From: Pseudogemmobacter hezensis
GTDB lineage: Bacteria; Pseudomonadota; Alphaproteobacteria; Rhodobacterales; Rhodobacteraceae
Direction of reading: 5' to 3'
Length of the DNA: 64,000 nucleotides
Assembly (NCBI RefSeq): GCF_013155295.1
Contig: NZ_JABJXT010000010.1
Coordinates: forward strand, 101,311-165,310
The notes below the pieces were generated by a model. That model was not told the origin of the DNA. It saw only the letters and a list, made by a program, of their open reading frames with translations, and did not search any database. Of the stretch, positions 27,880 to 37,052 are shown piece by piece; positions within the stretch are counted from its first letter, which is position 1; each line of letters begins with the position of its first letter. The position numbers and the translations under genes are program-made.

Positions 27880-28746
27880 TTAGCCTTTCAGACCGGCCAG
27901 CATCACGCCACGCACGATATAGCGCTGCAATGCCAGGAAGATTACAAGGGTGGGGATCGTGGCCAAAGCCGCGCCGGTCATGATCATTTCCCATTGGATC
28001 GACTGCTCGACCGCGAAAGAGGTCAGGCCGATGGGCAGGGTGTAAAGCTCGGGCGAGGTGGTGACGATCAGCGGCCAGAAAAACGCCGTCCAGTTGCCAA
28101 GGAAGGTGAAGATGGCCAGCGCCGACAGGGCGGGCGTCACCAGCGGCATGGCGATTTTCCACCAGATTTCAAACTCGTTCAGGCCGTCGATGCGGGCGGC
28201 CTCAAGGAAGTCATTGGGCACGCCCTCGAAGAATTGCTTCATCAGGAAGGTGCCGAAGGCCGTCATCATGCCGGGGAACATGATGCCCCAATAGCTGTCA
28301 AGCCAGCCCAGATTGGCGCTCATCAGATACCAGGGGATCACCAGCATTTCGGTGGGGATCATCAGGGTGGAAAGGATCGCAATGAAGATCAGCTTGCGGC
28401 CACGGAATTCAAACTTGGCCAGTGTATAGCCGACCAGGCTGTCGAAGAAGAGGTTCGAAAGCGTGACCACCGTGGCGATCAGCATCGAGTTCATGAACCA
28501 TTTCAGAAAGCGGCCATCCGCCAGCACGGTGACATAGTTCTGTATCGTCGGATCAGCCGGGATCAGCCGCAGGTCATAGATCTGCCCCGAGGTTTTCAGC
28601 GAGGTCGAGAACATGAACAAAAGCGGCGTCACCATCATCACCCCGCCGATGAACAGCAGGGTCCAGGTGATGATTTTTCCCGGCCTGACGCGGGCAAAGG
28701 GCAAAGAGGCAAAGGGCGGTGTGGGGGCTTTGGGGGGCGATGTCAT
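27880..28746 (-). CDS. sugar ABC transporter permease (MalG type)
   Basis: 288 residues with six predicted membrane helices. The cytoplasmic EAA loop is EAARIDGLNEFEIWWKIAMP. The N-terminus is Pro-rich and then enters ITWTLLFIGGVMMVTPLLFM. It overlaps the companion permease gene by 1 bp. It belongs to the carbohydrate-uptake transporter-1 group. Confidence 0.92.
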   Translation of the reverse strand: MTSPPKAPTPPFASLPFARVRPGKIITWTLLFIGGVMMVTPLLFMFSTSLKTSGQIYDLRLIPADPTIQNYVTVLADGRFLKWFMNSMLIATVVTLSNLFFDSLVGYTLAKFEFRGRKLIFIAILSTLMIPTEMLVIPWYLMSANLGWLDSYWGIMFPGMMTAFGTFLMKQFFEGVPNDFLEAARIDGLNEFEIWWKIAMPLVTPALSALAIFTFLGNWTAFFWPLIVTTSPELYTLPIGLTSFAVEQSIQWEMIMTGAALATIPTLVIFLALQRYIVRGVMLAGLKG

Positions 28747-29678
28747 CAGCCGCGCTCTCGCATGATCCAGAGTTGCAACAGGGAGATCACCAGCAGGATG
28801 GTGAAAAGAACCACGGTCTGCGCCGAGGCATAGCCCATCTCATAAGAGGAAAAGGCGGTCTGATAGATCATCAGAACCAATGGCTTGGTTGATCCAAGCG
28901 GCCCGCCGGGGTCGATCGAGCTCATATTGTAGACCTGATCGAAAATGCGCAGGAAGCCGATCGAGGAAAAGACCACCAGAAAAACCGTTGTCGGTTTCAA
29001 AAGCGGCAGGGTGATCTTGCGCAATACCTGCCAGTCATTCAGCCCGTCGATCCGCGCGGCCTCATAATAGGTCGAGGGGATGGCCCGCAGCCCCGCCATG
29101 AAGATGATGACCTGAAAGCCTAAGCCCGCCCAGATCGCGGTGAAGGTGATCGAGGGCAGCGCCAGCTCGACCGAGCTGAGAAATGGGATCGGGCTGATCC
29201 CCAGCGAGCCCAGGAAATTGTTGATGATGCCGGTCGGGGCGGGCTGATAGAACCAGCGCCAGACCCAGGCCATGGCCGAGGCCGTGGTGATGAAGGGCAG
29301 GAAATAAAGCGCCCGCAGGAAGGTGTGACCAAAGCGGATGCGATCCAGGAAATAGGCGATCACGAAGGCCAGTATCAGCGAGACCGGGGTGCCGATGATC
29401 AGATAAAGGAAGGTATTGCGAAACACCTGCCAGAATTTCGGATCAGCAAAGAGGCGTTTGTAATTCTCAAGGCCGATATATTCGGGATCGGACAGCAGAT
29501 CCCAGTTTGTCAGCGACAGGTAGAAGGCCTCAAGGGTCGGATAAAAGCGGATCGCGCTGTAAAACAGCACCGGCAGGGCCAGAAAGCTCCAGATCCACAA
29601 AAGGCGTCTGGTCCGCATTTTCAGGCCCGAGGCAGGGCGCATCTTCAGGGGCGGCGGCAGAGAATGGGCGGGCTGCAT
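28746..29678 (-). CDS. sugar ABC transporter permease (MalF/UgpA type)
   Basis: 310 residues with six membrane helices. EAA loop EAARIDGLNDWQVLRKITLP. The FYLSLTNWDLLSDPEYIGLE periplasmic stretch is typical of MalF-like permeases. It follows the binding-protein gene after a 104-bp gap holding a strong hairpin. Confidence 0.92.
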   Translation of the reverse strand: MQPAHSLPPPLKMRPASGLKMRTRRLLWIWSFLALPVLFYSAIRFYPTLEAFYLSLTNWDLLSDPEYIGLENYKRLFADPKFWQVFRNTFLYLIIGTPVSLILAFVIAYFLDRIRFGHTFLRALYFLPFITTASAMAWVWRWFYQPAPTGIINNFLGSLGISPIPFLSSVELALPSITFTAIWAGLGFQVIIFMAGLRAIPSTYYEAARIDGLNDWQVLRKITLPLLKPTTVFLVVFSSIGFLRIFDQVYNMSSIDPGGPLGSTKPLVLMIYQTAFSSYEMGYASAQTVVLFTILLVISLLQLWIMRERG

Positions 29679-29739
29679 TCCGCGATCCTTATCGTAAGCT
29701 GAGGGGAAACGGCGCCTGGTGGCACCTCAGGGATAAGCC

Positions 29740-29762
29740 CGGGCGCCCGTTTGGGGCGCCCG
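29740..29762. terminator. Intercistronic hairpin between binding protein and permeases
   Basis: A perfect 9-bp stem (CGGGCGCCC / GGGCGCCCG) with a 5-base loop lies in the gap after the binding-protein gene. It has no U-tract. Such hairpins often stabilise or partly terminate the message so that binding protein is made in excess of permease. Confidence 0.55.
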
Positions 29763-29782
29763 ATGCCATAATCAGTGCGGGA

Positions 29783-31027
29783 TCAGTTGTTGAATTTGTC
29801 CAGCACGGCCTGCTCAGCTGCGGCAGCCTCGGCCACCGAATCCGCCGGCGACTGGCCTTGCAGCAGGACGCGGTTGACCATGTCGGTGACGATCTGGCGC
29901 TGCGCGTTTTCTTCGACGAACAGAGTGGTATGGGCATATTCCAGCCCTTGCAGGAAGGGCGCATAGACCGGATCGGCCAGGTTTGCCTCGGTCAGGGCGG
30001 CACTGCGGCGGGCGGGCAGCTCGCCGACCTCTTCCAGCCAGATCTTCATCGCCTCTTCCGAGGAAATATAGGCGAGGAATTTCTGCGCCGCCTCAAGCTC
30101 TTCGCCACTCGCACCCGCGCCGATCCCATTGGCGAAATAAGACGCGTAATTGGATTTGGTGCCATCAGCGCCTGCAGGCAGCTCGGCCACGCCCCATTCG
30201 AAATCGGTGATCGAGCGGAAAGCGCCCAGGCGGAAAGTGCCGTCCACGGTCATGCCTGCGCGGCCCGCCCGGAAGGCGGCCTGCCCCTCATCCATGAAGC
30301 CCGACATGCCCACCTTCTCTGTCAGTTGCAGATTGGTGTAATATTCCAGTGCTTTGACGCCAGCCTCAGAGTTATAGGCGACGGTCTTGCTGTCGTCGGA
30401 ATAGGGGGCGCCGCCGAACTGACGCACCAGGATTTCACGCCACCAATGGTGATCCTGCCCTGCCATGTCGAGGGTGATGCCTTCGGTTGTGAAATTGCCG
30501 GCCGCGTCGAATTTGGCGATTTTTTTCGCGGTCTCGACCAGCTCTTCCAGGGTCTTCGGCGGCTCGGCGATACCGGCCTCGGCGAAAAGCGCCTTGTTGT
30601 AGAAAAGCGCCAGCGAGCGCACCGCCGTCGGCAGGCCATAATAGTCATCGCCGCGCTTCATCGCCGAGACGATCGGGAAGAACTCGCTTTCGATCTGGTC
30701 ATGCGGGAAGACGGTCGCATCCAGCGGTTGCAGCACGCCGCCCTTCACGAACTGATCGGTCCAGCCATAGAACAGCTGCATCACGTCCGGGCCCTTTTTG
30801 GCCATGGTCGCGGCAACCACACGGGTCTGGTAATCGGCATAGGGGAAGGTCACCTGCTTGACGGTGATATCCGGGTTGGCCTTTTCGAAATCGGCGATCA
30901 GACGATCCATCGCTTTGACGCGGGTGTCGAAAACATACTGCCAATACTCGATTTCTACCGCGCTGGCCGCCGTGGCACTGAAGAAGGCCGCACCGGCGAT
31001 CAGACCGGCCAGAATAGTGTTCTTCAT
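29783..31027 (-). CDS. extracellular sugar-binding protein of ABC transporter
   Basis: 414 residues. Signal peptide MKNTILAGLIAGAAFFSATA ending ASA. The mature protein has the type 1 extracellular solute-binding fold: EIEYWQYVFDTRVKAMDRLI, MAKKGPDVMQLFYGW, GLPTAVRSLALFYNKALFAE, and a C-terminal ENAQRQIVTDMVNRVL. It is the first gene of the operon and faces the ROK regulator. It should determine the specificity of the importer. Confidence 0.92.
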   Translation of the reverse strand: MKNTILAGLIAGAAFFSATAASAVEIEYWQYVFDTRVKAMDRLIADFEKANPDITVKQVTFPYADYQTRVVAATMAKKGPDVMQLFYGWTDQFVKGGVLQPLDATVFPHDQIESEFFPIVSAMKRGDDYYGLPTAVRSLALFYNKALFAEAGIAEPPKTLEELVETAKKIAKFDAAGNFTTEGITLDMAGQDHHWWREILVRQFGGAPYSDDSKTVAYNSEAGVKALEYYTNLQLTEKVGMSGFMDEGQAAFRAGRAGMTVDGTFRLGAFRSITDFEWGVAELPAGADGTKSNYASYFANGIGAGASGEELEAAQKFLAYISSEEAMKIWLEEVGELPARRSAALTEANLADPVYAPFLQGLEYAHTTLFVEENAQRQIVTDMVNRVLLQGQSPADSVAEAAAAEQAVLDKFNN

Positions 31028-31137
31028 GGTTTTGCTCTCTGTTGGAGATTCGGTTTTGACAACTTCTTCCGCAGTTATCCCGCCGCACCGGCGCCTTTCC
31101 GCGATGCCTCAGGATGGGTTCGCGCTCTGAACCTGTC

Positions 31138-31168
31138 AATAAGTAAATTAACTTGCAATAATATTTGC
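31138..31168. promoter_or_regulatory. AT-rich operator/promoter candidate between the binding protein and ROK regulator
   Basis: In a GC-rich spacer this stretch is strikingly AT-rich. It contains the near-palindrome AAGTAAATTAACTT at 31141-31154, then TTGCAATAATATTTGC. ROK repressors such as NagC bind AT-rich near-palindromes, so this is the best candidate operator for the two divergent units. Confidence 0.45.
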
Positions 31169-31217
31169 GCTGACCCAGAACCAGAGCCGTGCAAGAGATA
31201 CTGGCAGCGGGCGGCAA

Positions 31218-32456
31218 ATGCGTGCTGACCGGAAAGAAGGATCGAGGCCCTTGCAAAGCGACGCCGAAAAATCCGGGGTAAATGCACCTGCCGCAATGGC
31301 CGGGCGTGGTGGGCTGGGCAAGAATCCAACCCGCTCGCGCGATCATAACCGTCGGATTGTTCTGGATCTTTTACGCCAGACCAGCCCCCTGGGCCGCAAG
31401 GCCCTGGCCGAGGCAACCCAGCTTTCCGGCCCTGCCGTCGCCAATATCCTGGACGATCTGTTGCGCGAGGGGCTGATTCTGGACATGGGGCGGCGCAAGG
31501 CCGAGGGTGAGAAGCAGGGGCGCGGCCAGCCGCCGCTGCATTTCGCGCTGAACCCCCGGGGGGCGCATACGCTGGGGTTTGAAATCTCGGTGCGGGGGGT
31601 GGTCTCGGTGATGCTGGATCTGGTGGGCACCCAGATCTCGCAGCAGGTGCTGGCCCCCTCGGGGCTGGGCCTGCATGAGGGGCTGGCGGTGATCCGTCAG
31701 GAAATCACCCGCGCCGCGGCGCTGAACGCGGGCCCTTTGATGGGGGTGGGTATCGTTCACCCCGGCGGGCTGGCCATCGAGGGGCAGGAGACCGCAGATC
31801 CCACCACCCTGGGCGACTGGGACAATGTCAGCCGCGACGCGCTGGCGCAGCTGCTGGGGGCGCCGGTCTGGCTGGAAAATGACGCCAATGCCGCCGCCCT
31901 CTCTGAGGCGCTTTTCGGCATGGCGGCGCATCTCAATGATGTGGCGGTGCTTTATTTCGGCGAGGGTCTGGGGCTTGGCGCTTTGCAGGCGGGGCGGCTG
32001 ATGCGCGGCGCGCGCGGCCATGCCGGAGAGATCGGCCATATTGTCGTCGTGCCGGATGGCAAAGCCTGCAGCTGCGGCCAGAGGGGCTGTCTTGAGCGTT
32101 ATGTCTCGCGCCATGCACTGTCTGAGGCGCTTGGCATCCCGCTGGGGCGCGGCACGGTCACCAGCCTCTGGCAGGACCAGGATCCCCGCCTGATGGGCTG
32201 GATCGCGGCGGCGGGCGGGCATCTGGGGCAGGTGGTCAGCATGGTGGAAAACCTGCTTGATCCCGAAAGCATCATCCTGTCGGGGCAATTGCCCGCGCCT
32301 GTCTTGCAGGCGCTGATTGCGGCCACGCCGCTGCGCCCCTCGGTTGCGGCGCATTCGGCGCGGCTTTTGCCACGGCTGCAGCCGGGCCATGCCGGGATTT
32401 TCACCGCAGCCCTGGGCGCGGCGGCCTTGCCCTTTTACGATGCGATGTCGCCCTGA
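31218..32456 (+). CDS. ROK-family transcriptional repressor (NagC/XylR type)
   Basis: About 412 residues. N-terminal winged HTH: RSRDHNRRIVLDLLRQTSPL and LAEATQLSGPAVANILDDLL. The ROK sugar-binding domain follows, with ENDANAAALSEALFG and the zinc motif CSCGQRGCLERYVS intact. It is divergent from the amino-sugar operon and probably represses it until the amino sugar or its phosphate binds. An in-frame ATG at 31296 is an alternative start; the first 40 residues are not conserved in the family. Confidence 0.88.
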   Translation: MRADRKEGSRPLQSDAEKSGVNAPAAMAGRGGLGKNPTRSRDHNRRIVLDLLRQTSPLGRKALAEATQLSGPAVANILDDLLREGLILDMGRRKAEGEKQGRGQPPLHFALNPRGAHTLGFEISVRGVVSVMLDLVGTQISQQVLAPSGLGLHEGLAVIRQEITRAAALNAGPLMGVGIVHPGGLAIEGQETADPTTLGDWDNVSRDALAQLLGAPVWLENDANAAALSEALFGMAAHLNDVAVLYFGEGLGLGALQAGRLMRGARGHAGEIGHIVVVPDGKACSCGQRGCLERYVSRHALSEALGIPLGRGTVTSLWQDQDPRLMGWIAAAGGHLGQVVSMVENLLDPESIILSGQLPAPVLQALIAATPLRPSVAAHSARLLPRLQPGHAGIFTAALGAAALPFYDAMSP

Positions 32457-32484
32457 GGGGGCGCGACAGGTCTGAGGATGTGGG

Positions 32485-34722
32485 ATGCGTGATCGGGCTG
32501 AACTTGCGGAACTGCGCGACAGGTTTCTGAGCTTTCGGCTGGAAAGGGCGCTGACGCGGCTGCGCTCGCCGCTGGGGTTTCTGAACAGTGGCGCCCATCC
32601 CGATGATGAGCATAGCGCGCTTCTGGCCTGGCTGCGCTTTGATCGCGGGTTGTGGACGGCGACCCTCAGCGCGACGCGCGGGCAGGGCGGTCAGAACCGC
32701 ATCGGCCCCGAGCGCGGCGATCTGCTGGGGGCCATACGCAGCCGCGAGATGGAGCATGCCGCCACCGTTCTGGATGCCGATCACTATTGGCTGGACGAGG
32801 GGCCCGCCAAAGAGCCGCGTGAGCCGCTGACCGATTTCGGCTTTTCCAAAAGCGGCCGCGACACGCTGCACCGCTGGGGCGGTCGCGCGGCGGTCGTTGC
32901 CAGGATGGTGCGGATCTACCGCCTGCATCGCCCCGATATCGTGCTGCCGACCTTCCTCGATGTGCCCGGCCAGCACGGGCACCACCGCGCGATGACCGAG
33001 GCCGCGCTGGCCGCTCTGCCCCTTGCCGCCGACCCGGCTTTTGCCTGCGATGGGCTGCCGGTCTGGCAGGTGGCCAGGGCCTGTCTTCCGGCCTGGTCGG
33101 GCGGCGGTGCCACCTATGATGATGAGGTTCCGCCCCCCCCCGCCACCCTGATCCTGCGCCCGCAGGGGCCCGAGCCATGGACCGGGGCAAGCTGGGCCGA
33201 GATCGGCGAGGCGTCGCGGCTGTGCCATGCCAGCCAGGACATGGGCGATCCGACGCGTTGTCAGGATGAGGGCTGGCCCCTGCATCTGATCGGGGGCGGT
33301 GCCGGGGATGACCTGCTGCAAGGCCTGCCGCAAACCTATGGCGCGTTAGAGGGCGCGCCGCCGCAACTGGCAGAAATGGATGCGATCTTCGCAGAGCTCT
33401 CCGGGCGGAACAGTCATGATCCGGACGGTCAGGGCCTGCGCGGCCAATGGCTGCCTCAGGCGTTGCGCGCGGCAGATATCCTTTTGGCCGAGGCCCGCAG
33501 CTCTGGCTGCTGCTCTGGTGGCAATTCCGGGGTCCATGAATTCCGCCTTGCGCGGCTAAAGCGTGGTCTCGATCAGGCGATGCTGCTGGCCGCCGATCTT
33601 TTGCCTGTCAGCCTGCCCCGCGCCTTTTCCCCTGCGCCCCCGTTTCATCCGCTTTGGGACAGGATTTCGGGCAATGGCAGCTCGCATCGGCTGATTTGCC
33701 ATGAGATAGACGATCGCCCCTATCAGGGGTTTGTCCCCTTTGCCCCGGATATGGGCGGAGACCGGGGACCAGAGGGTCCTGACCTGCTCGATCTGATCCA
33801 TCGCCGTGGCGAAGGTCCGGGGCGGTGGTCCTTGCCATTGCCGCATGGTTGGGTGCCAAAGCTGCCATCAGAACTGCCGGCTGAGCTGCTTCCAGGCCCT
33901 GGTCTGAACGGCGCTGTGTTGCAGGTGGATAAAGATCTGGCGGCAGGGCTTTATCAGCTGGCGATCCTGGATCAGGGCCGTCCGGTCCTGCGTCAGCGCA
34001 GCGGGCGGCTTGCCTCGGGTGAGGTGGTTTTTGTGCAAGAGCCGCTGACCCTGCGCCTTTTGTCGCTGCAGCTAACCCCGCCCGAGGGACGGATCGGCTA
34101 TATTGCCGGCAGCGAGGAAATGACTGCGGCATTGCAGGCCATGGGGATCGCGCCCCTGTTCTTGCCCAACCCGATAACGCCCGAGGCGTTAGAGGGGATC
34201 GACACGCTTTTGCTGGGGGTGGTGGCCCTGGGGATGCGCCCCGACGTGCTGGCGATCCTGCCGCACCTGGCGGATTGGGTCCGGCGGGGCGGCAACCTGG
34301 TGACCTTTTACCAGCGTCCCGATCAGGGCTGGCCGCAAGAGGGGATCGGGCTTGACCTGCTGCGCATCGGCCAGCCCTCGCTGCGATGGCGCGTGACCGA
34401 TCCAGAGGCCGTGGTCCGGGTTTTGGCCCCTGCTCACCCATTGCTGATGGGCCCAAATCTGATTGGCGAGGGTGACTGGAGGGGCTGGAACAAAGAGCGC
34501 GGGCTCTATTTCGCCGCCAGTTGGGGCGCAGGCTATCAGCCGCTTCTGGCGATGTCAGACCCGGACGAGCAGCCCTTGCACGGCGCCCTGCTCAGCGGCC
34601 TTTTCGGGGCCGGACGCCATAGCCATGTCAGTCTGACGCTGCATCATCAGATCGCCCATATGGTGCCCGGCGCTATACGGCTTTTGGCCAACCTGCTGCA
34701 CGCGCCCCGAACTGTGCCCTGA
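32485..34722 (+). CDS. PIG-L family deacetylase with large C-terminal domain
   Basis: 745 residues. The N-terminal LmbE/PIG-L domain has the zinc motif GAHPDDEHS near residue 36 and the second ligand site GQHGHHRAMTEAA near residue 170. These enzymes remove N-acetyl groups from GlcNAc conjugates. The C-terminal third (GYIAGSEEMTAALQAMGIAP; LADWVRRGGNLVTFYQRP) looks like a ThuA/amidotransferase-type Rossmann domain. No signal peptide is visible, so it probably acts on imported substrate. It is 28 bp downstream of the ROK repressor and likely co-transcribed. Its stop codon lies in a 12-bp tandem repeat. Confidence 0.85.
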   Translation: MRDRAELAELRDRFLSFRLERALTRLRSPLGFLNSGAHPDDEHSALLAWLRFDRGLWTATLSATRGQGGQNRIGPERGDLLGAIRSREMEHAATVLDADHYWLDEGPAKEPREPLTDFGFSKSGRDTLHRWGGRAAVVARMVRIYRLHRPDIVLPTFLDVPGQHGHHRAMTEAALAALPLAADPAFACDGLPVWQVARACLPAWSGGGATYDDEVPPPPATLILRPQGPEPWTGASWAEIGEASRLCHASQDMGDPTRCQDEGWPLHLIGGGAGDDLLQGLPQTYGALEGAPPQLAEMDAIFAELSGRNSHDPDGQGLRGQWLPQALRAADILLAEARSSGCCSGGNSGVHEFRLARLKRGLDQAMLLAADLLPVSLPRAFSPAPPFHPLWDRISGNGSSHRLICHEIDDRPYQGFVPFAPDMGGDRGPEGPDLLDLIHRRGEGPGRWSLPLPHGWVPKLPSELPAELLPGPGLNGAVLQVDKDLAAGLYQLAILDQGRPVLRQRSGRLASGEVVFVQEPLTLRLLSLQLTPPEGRIGYIAGSEEMTAALQAMGIAPLFLPNPITPEALEGIDTLLLGVVALGMRPDVLAILPHLADWVRRGGNLVTFYQRPDQGWPQEGIGLDLLRIGQPSLRWRVTDPEAVVRVLAPAHPLLMGPNLIGEGDWRGWNKERGLYFAASWGAGYQPLLAMSDPDEQPLHGALLSGLFGAGRHSHVSLTLHHQIAHMVPGAIRLLANLLHAPRTVP

Positions 34723-34756
34723 ACTGTTCCTTGAACTGTGCCCCGAAATGCACCCC
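34709..34756 (+). repeat. 12-bp imperfect tandem repeat x4 across a stop codon
   Basis: Units gaactgtgccct, gaactgttcctt, gaactgtgcccc and gaaatgcacccc follow without gaps. The stop codon of the PIG-L gene straddles the first two units. Confidence 0.8.
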
Positions 34757-34759
34757 GCA

Positions 34760-35278
34760 CAGCTGCCCGAACAGCCACCAGGCCGGCTTAGCCCCGACAT
34801 CACGTTCTGGCGCGGCGTCAGCCTGCCGCTTGCGGCCTTGTGCAAGGTGTCAGGGCTTTGCTTTTATCGTCCAGCCGCTGCCGAACGCTTCCCGCGAGAG
34901 CTGTCTGGCAGCAGCACGGTACTGGGCTTCTTTCCCGTCGCGTCAGAGGGCAGCCCGGCATGAGCCGCCCGCCTTCACCCCGGGATCCCGGGCCCTGCCG
35001 CCGATCTGATCCTGCTTTTTCTGCTGGCCGGTCCGGTGCTGCCGGTCCGGTGCTGCCGGTCTGCAGCATTCTGCGCAACAGCTTTGACCTTGCGGCCAGC
35101 GATCCTTTCAGCGGGCAGCGCCGGATCTTTGGCCGCCGCTTATTACTACAACGCGATTTTCGATAGGCTGTTCGTGGCCCTGGCGACGACGTTTTTTGCG
35201 GCGCTGATTGGGCTGACCTTCATCCCGCTGGTCATTTTCTACGCGCTGATGGGGCGGCGTGAAACACTTCAGGCATGA
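34760..35278 (+). pseudogene. Decayed ABC transporter permease remnants
   Basis: This stretch has no intact gene but holds fragments that look like PotB/PotH-type permeases. TFWRGVSLPLA at about 34800 resembles the conserved EAA-loop region. DLILLFLLAGPVLPV at about 35003 resembles an N-terminal helix. AYYYNAIFDRLFVALATTFF, then AALIG at about 35140-35200, resembles the first periplasmic segment and next helix. The fragments are in different frames. A 14-bp tandem duplication at 35027-35054 accounts for one of the shifts. The homology is by eye only. Confidence 0.4.
35027..35060 (+). repeat. 14-bp tandem duplication in the permease remnant
   Basis: Two perfect copies of gccggtccggtgct (35027-35040, 35041-35054) and a partial third. 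Removing one copy restores a longer hydrophobic reading frame. Confidence 0.85.
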
Positions 35279-35436
35279 GCGGCGGGCAGCGCAGAAGGAA
35301 ATTCCCTTCCGCGCCGCCAGTTTGGAATGGACCCGAGGCGCTGCTCTGCCTGATAAAAGACGATGAATATGATCGTTTATTTGCGGCGCCAGAGCAAGCC
35401 TTGCTGGCTTTCCGGATGTCGCAGGAAGGAAATGAG

Positions 35437-36243
35437 ATGCGAAAATCAACGAGGCTGGCCTCATCCCTGGCGCTGGTTGCGGCGCTTTGGGCGGCCCCGG
35501 CTTTGGCGGATCTGAAGATCGGCGTCACGCCGGGGGTGGTGGCGGATTCCGTGATCACCGCCGCCGAAGAGGCGAAGGCCCAGGGCCTGGCGGTCGAGGT
35601 GATCGAATTTGCCGACTGGGCCACGCCAAACCTGGCGCTGTCCAGCGGCGATCTGGATCTGAATTTCTTCCAGCATCAGGCCTTTCTTGAGAATGCCGTC
35701 AAAGAAACGGGCTTTGATCTTGTGCCCGTGGCACCCGGTTTCCTGCCCAATATCGGCCTCTACTCGCTGAAATATGACAGTCTTGAGGCCCTGCCGGATG
35801 GTGCAAAAGTCGCGGTCGCCAATGATCCCGTCAACCAGGGCCGAGCGCTGGTTTTGCTGGCCAATGCCGGGCTGATCGGGCTGAAGGATGGCGTGGGTTA
35901 CCTCGGCACGCTTGATGATGTCACCGACAATCCGAAGAACCTCACCTTCGTTGAGATCGAAGGCCCGCAGCTGGTGCGCGCCATTGAGGATGTCGATCTC
36001 GCCCAGGGCTATCCGGCGCATTATGTGTCGGCGGGCAACCCCGATCTGGCAGGCCAGGCGCTGGCCTATTCCGGCGTCGATGAAACCCGTTTCGCCATCG
36101 CTTTCGTCTCGCGCCGCGACAATGCCGAAGACCCCGAAATCGCGCGTTTCGTTGAGATCTACCAATCCGCCCCCAGCGTCGAGGCAAAGATCGCCGAATA
36201 TTACGCCGGGAATCCGATCCTCTACTCCCTCCCCTGGAAATGA
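35437..36243 (+). CDS. metQ: MetQ/NlpA-family substrate-binding protein, copy 1
   Basis: About 268 residues. A Sec signal peptide (RLASSLALVAALWAAPALA) is followed by the NlpA fold: [59 protein letters not shown]. No lipobox Cys is present, so it is probably soluble periplasmic and not a lipoprotein. AGGAAGGA just before the chosen ATG supports the start; the frame is open to 35275. It delivers methionine or a related sulfur compound to MetNI. Confidence 0.9.
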   Translation: MRKSTRLASSLALVAALWAAPALADLKIGVTPGVVADSVITAAEEAKAQGLAVEVIEFADWATPNLALSSGDLDLNFFQHQAFLENAVKETGFDLVPVAPGFLPNIGLYSLKYDSLEALPDGAKVAVANDPVNQGRALVLLANAGLIGLKDGVGYLGTLDDVTDNPKNLTFVEIEGPQLVRAIEDVDLAQGYPAHYVSAGNPDLAGQALAYSGVDETRFAIAFVSRRDNAEDPEIARFVEIYQSAPSVEAKIAEYYAGNPILYSLPWK

Positions 36244-36254
36244 CCGGAGCCGCC

Positions 36255-37052
36255 ATGAAACGCATTATCCTTGCCGCGACCCTGGCCCTTGCGCCGCTTG
36301 CCGCCTTTGCTGATCCGCTGAAAATCGGCGTGGTTCCCGGGGCTTATGGCGACACTGTCGCGGTCGCCGCCGAAGAGGCGAAGGCCAAAGGCCTCGATGT
36401 CGAGGTGATCGAGTTTTCGGACTGGACCACCCCCAATGTCGCGCTGGATGCAGGCGATATCGACCTGAACTTCTTCCAGCACGAACCTTTCCTGAAGAAC
36501 GCCAATGAGCAGGGCGGCCATGATCTGGTGGTGGTGGCGCCCGGCATCCTCGCCAATCTCGGGCTTTATTCGCTGAAGCACAAAAGCTTTGACGAGATCC
36601 CGCAGAACGGCACCGTTGCCATCGCCAATGACCCGGTGAACCAGGGCCGCGGGCTTTTGCTTTTGGAAAAAGCCGGGCTGATCAAACTGAAAGAGGGCGT
36701 GGGTTTCCTCGGCTCGGTCGATGATATTGTCGAAAACCCGAAGAACCTTTCCTTCACCGAGGTTGAAGGCCCGCAGCTGGTGCGGATCACCGGCGATGTT
36801 GATCTGGCCCAGGGCTATCCGCATTTCATCGTGGCGGCGGGCACCTTTGATCCGACTTCGGCGCTTTTGTATTCCGGGATCGAGGATCGCCAGTTCGCGG
36901 TGGCTTTCGTGGCCAAAGCCGACCGCAAGGATGACCCGAAGATCAAAGAATTCATCGATATCTTCCACAATTCCAAAGCGGTCGAGGATCAGGCCCGCAA
37001 GAGTTTCTCAGACAGCGACAAGCTCTATATCCTGGCATGGAAGGACCAATGA
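36255..37052 (+). CDS. metQ: MetQ/NlpA-family substrate-binding protein, copy 2
   Basis: About 265 residues, clearly paralogous to copy 1 ([59 protein letters not shown]). Signal peptide [19 protein letters not shown] without lipobox. An alternative start at 36240 overlaps the copy-1 stop. Tandem copies imply a recent duplication and two ligand ranges for one permease. Confidence 0.9.
   Translation: MKRIILAATLALAPLAAFADPLKIGVVPGAYGDTVAVAAEEAKAKGLDVEVIEFSDWTTPNVALDAGDIDLNFFQHEPFLKNANEQGGHDLVVVAPGILANLGLYSLKHKSFDEIPQNGTVAIANDPVNQGRGLLLLEKAGLIKLKEGVGFLGSVDDIVENPKNLSFTEVEGPQLVRITGDVDLAQGYPHFIVAAGTFDPTSALLYSGIEDRQFAVAFVAKADRKDDPKIKEFIDIFHNSKAVEDQARKSFSDSDKLYILAWKDQ

Noticed and set aside
29507..31228. 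Long + strand open frame (573 aa) across the binding-protein gene
   Set aside because: Antisense to a clear ABC binding protein with signal peptide; shadow of high-GC coding sequence.
33608..34456. - strand open frame (282 aa) opposite the PIG-L gene
   Set aside because: Pro/Ala/Arg-rich shadow; the + strand has conserved domain sequence.
35275..35436. Riboswitch (SAM-type) upstream of metQ
   Set aside because: I looked for a SAM-II or SAM/SAH-like fold in the metQ leader and found no convincing conserved core; the stretch reads as remnant sequence.
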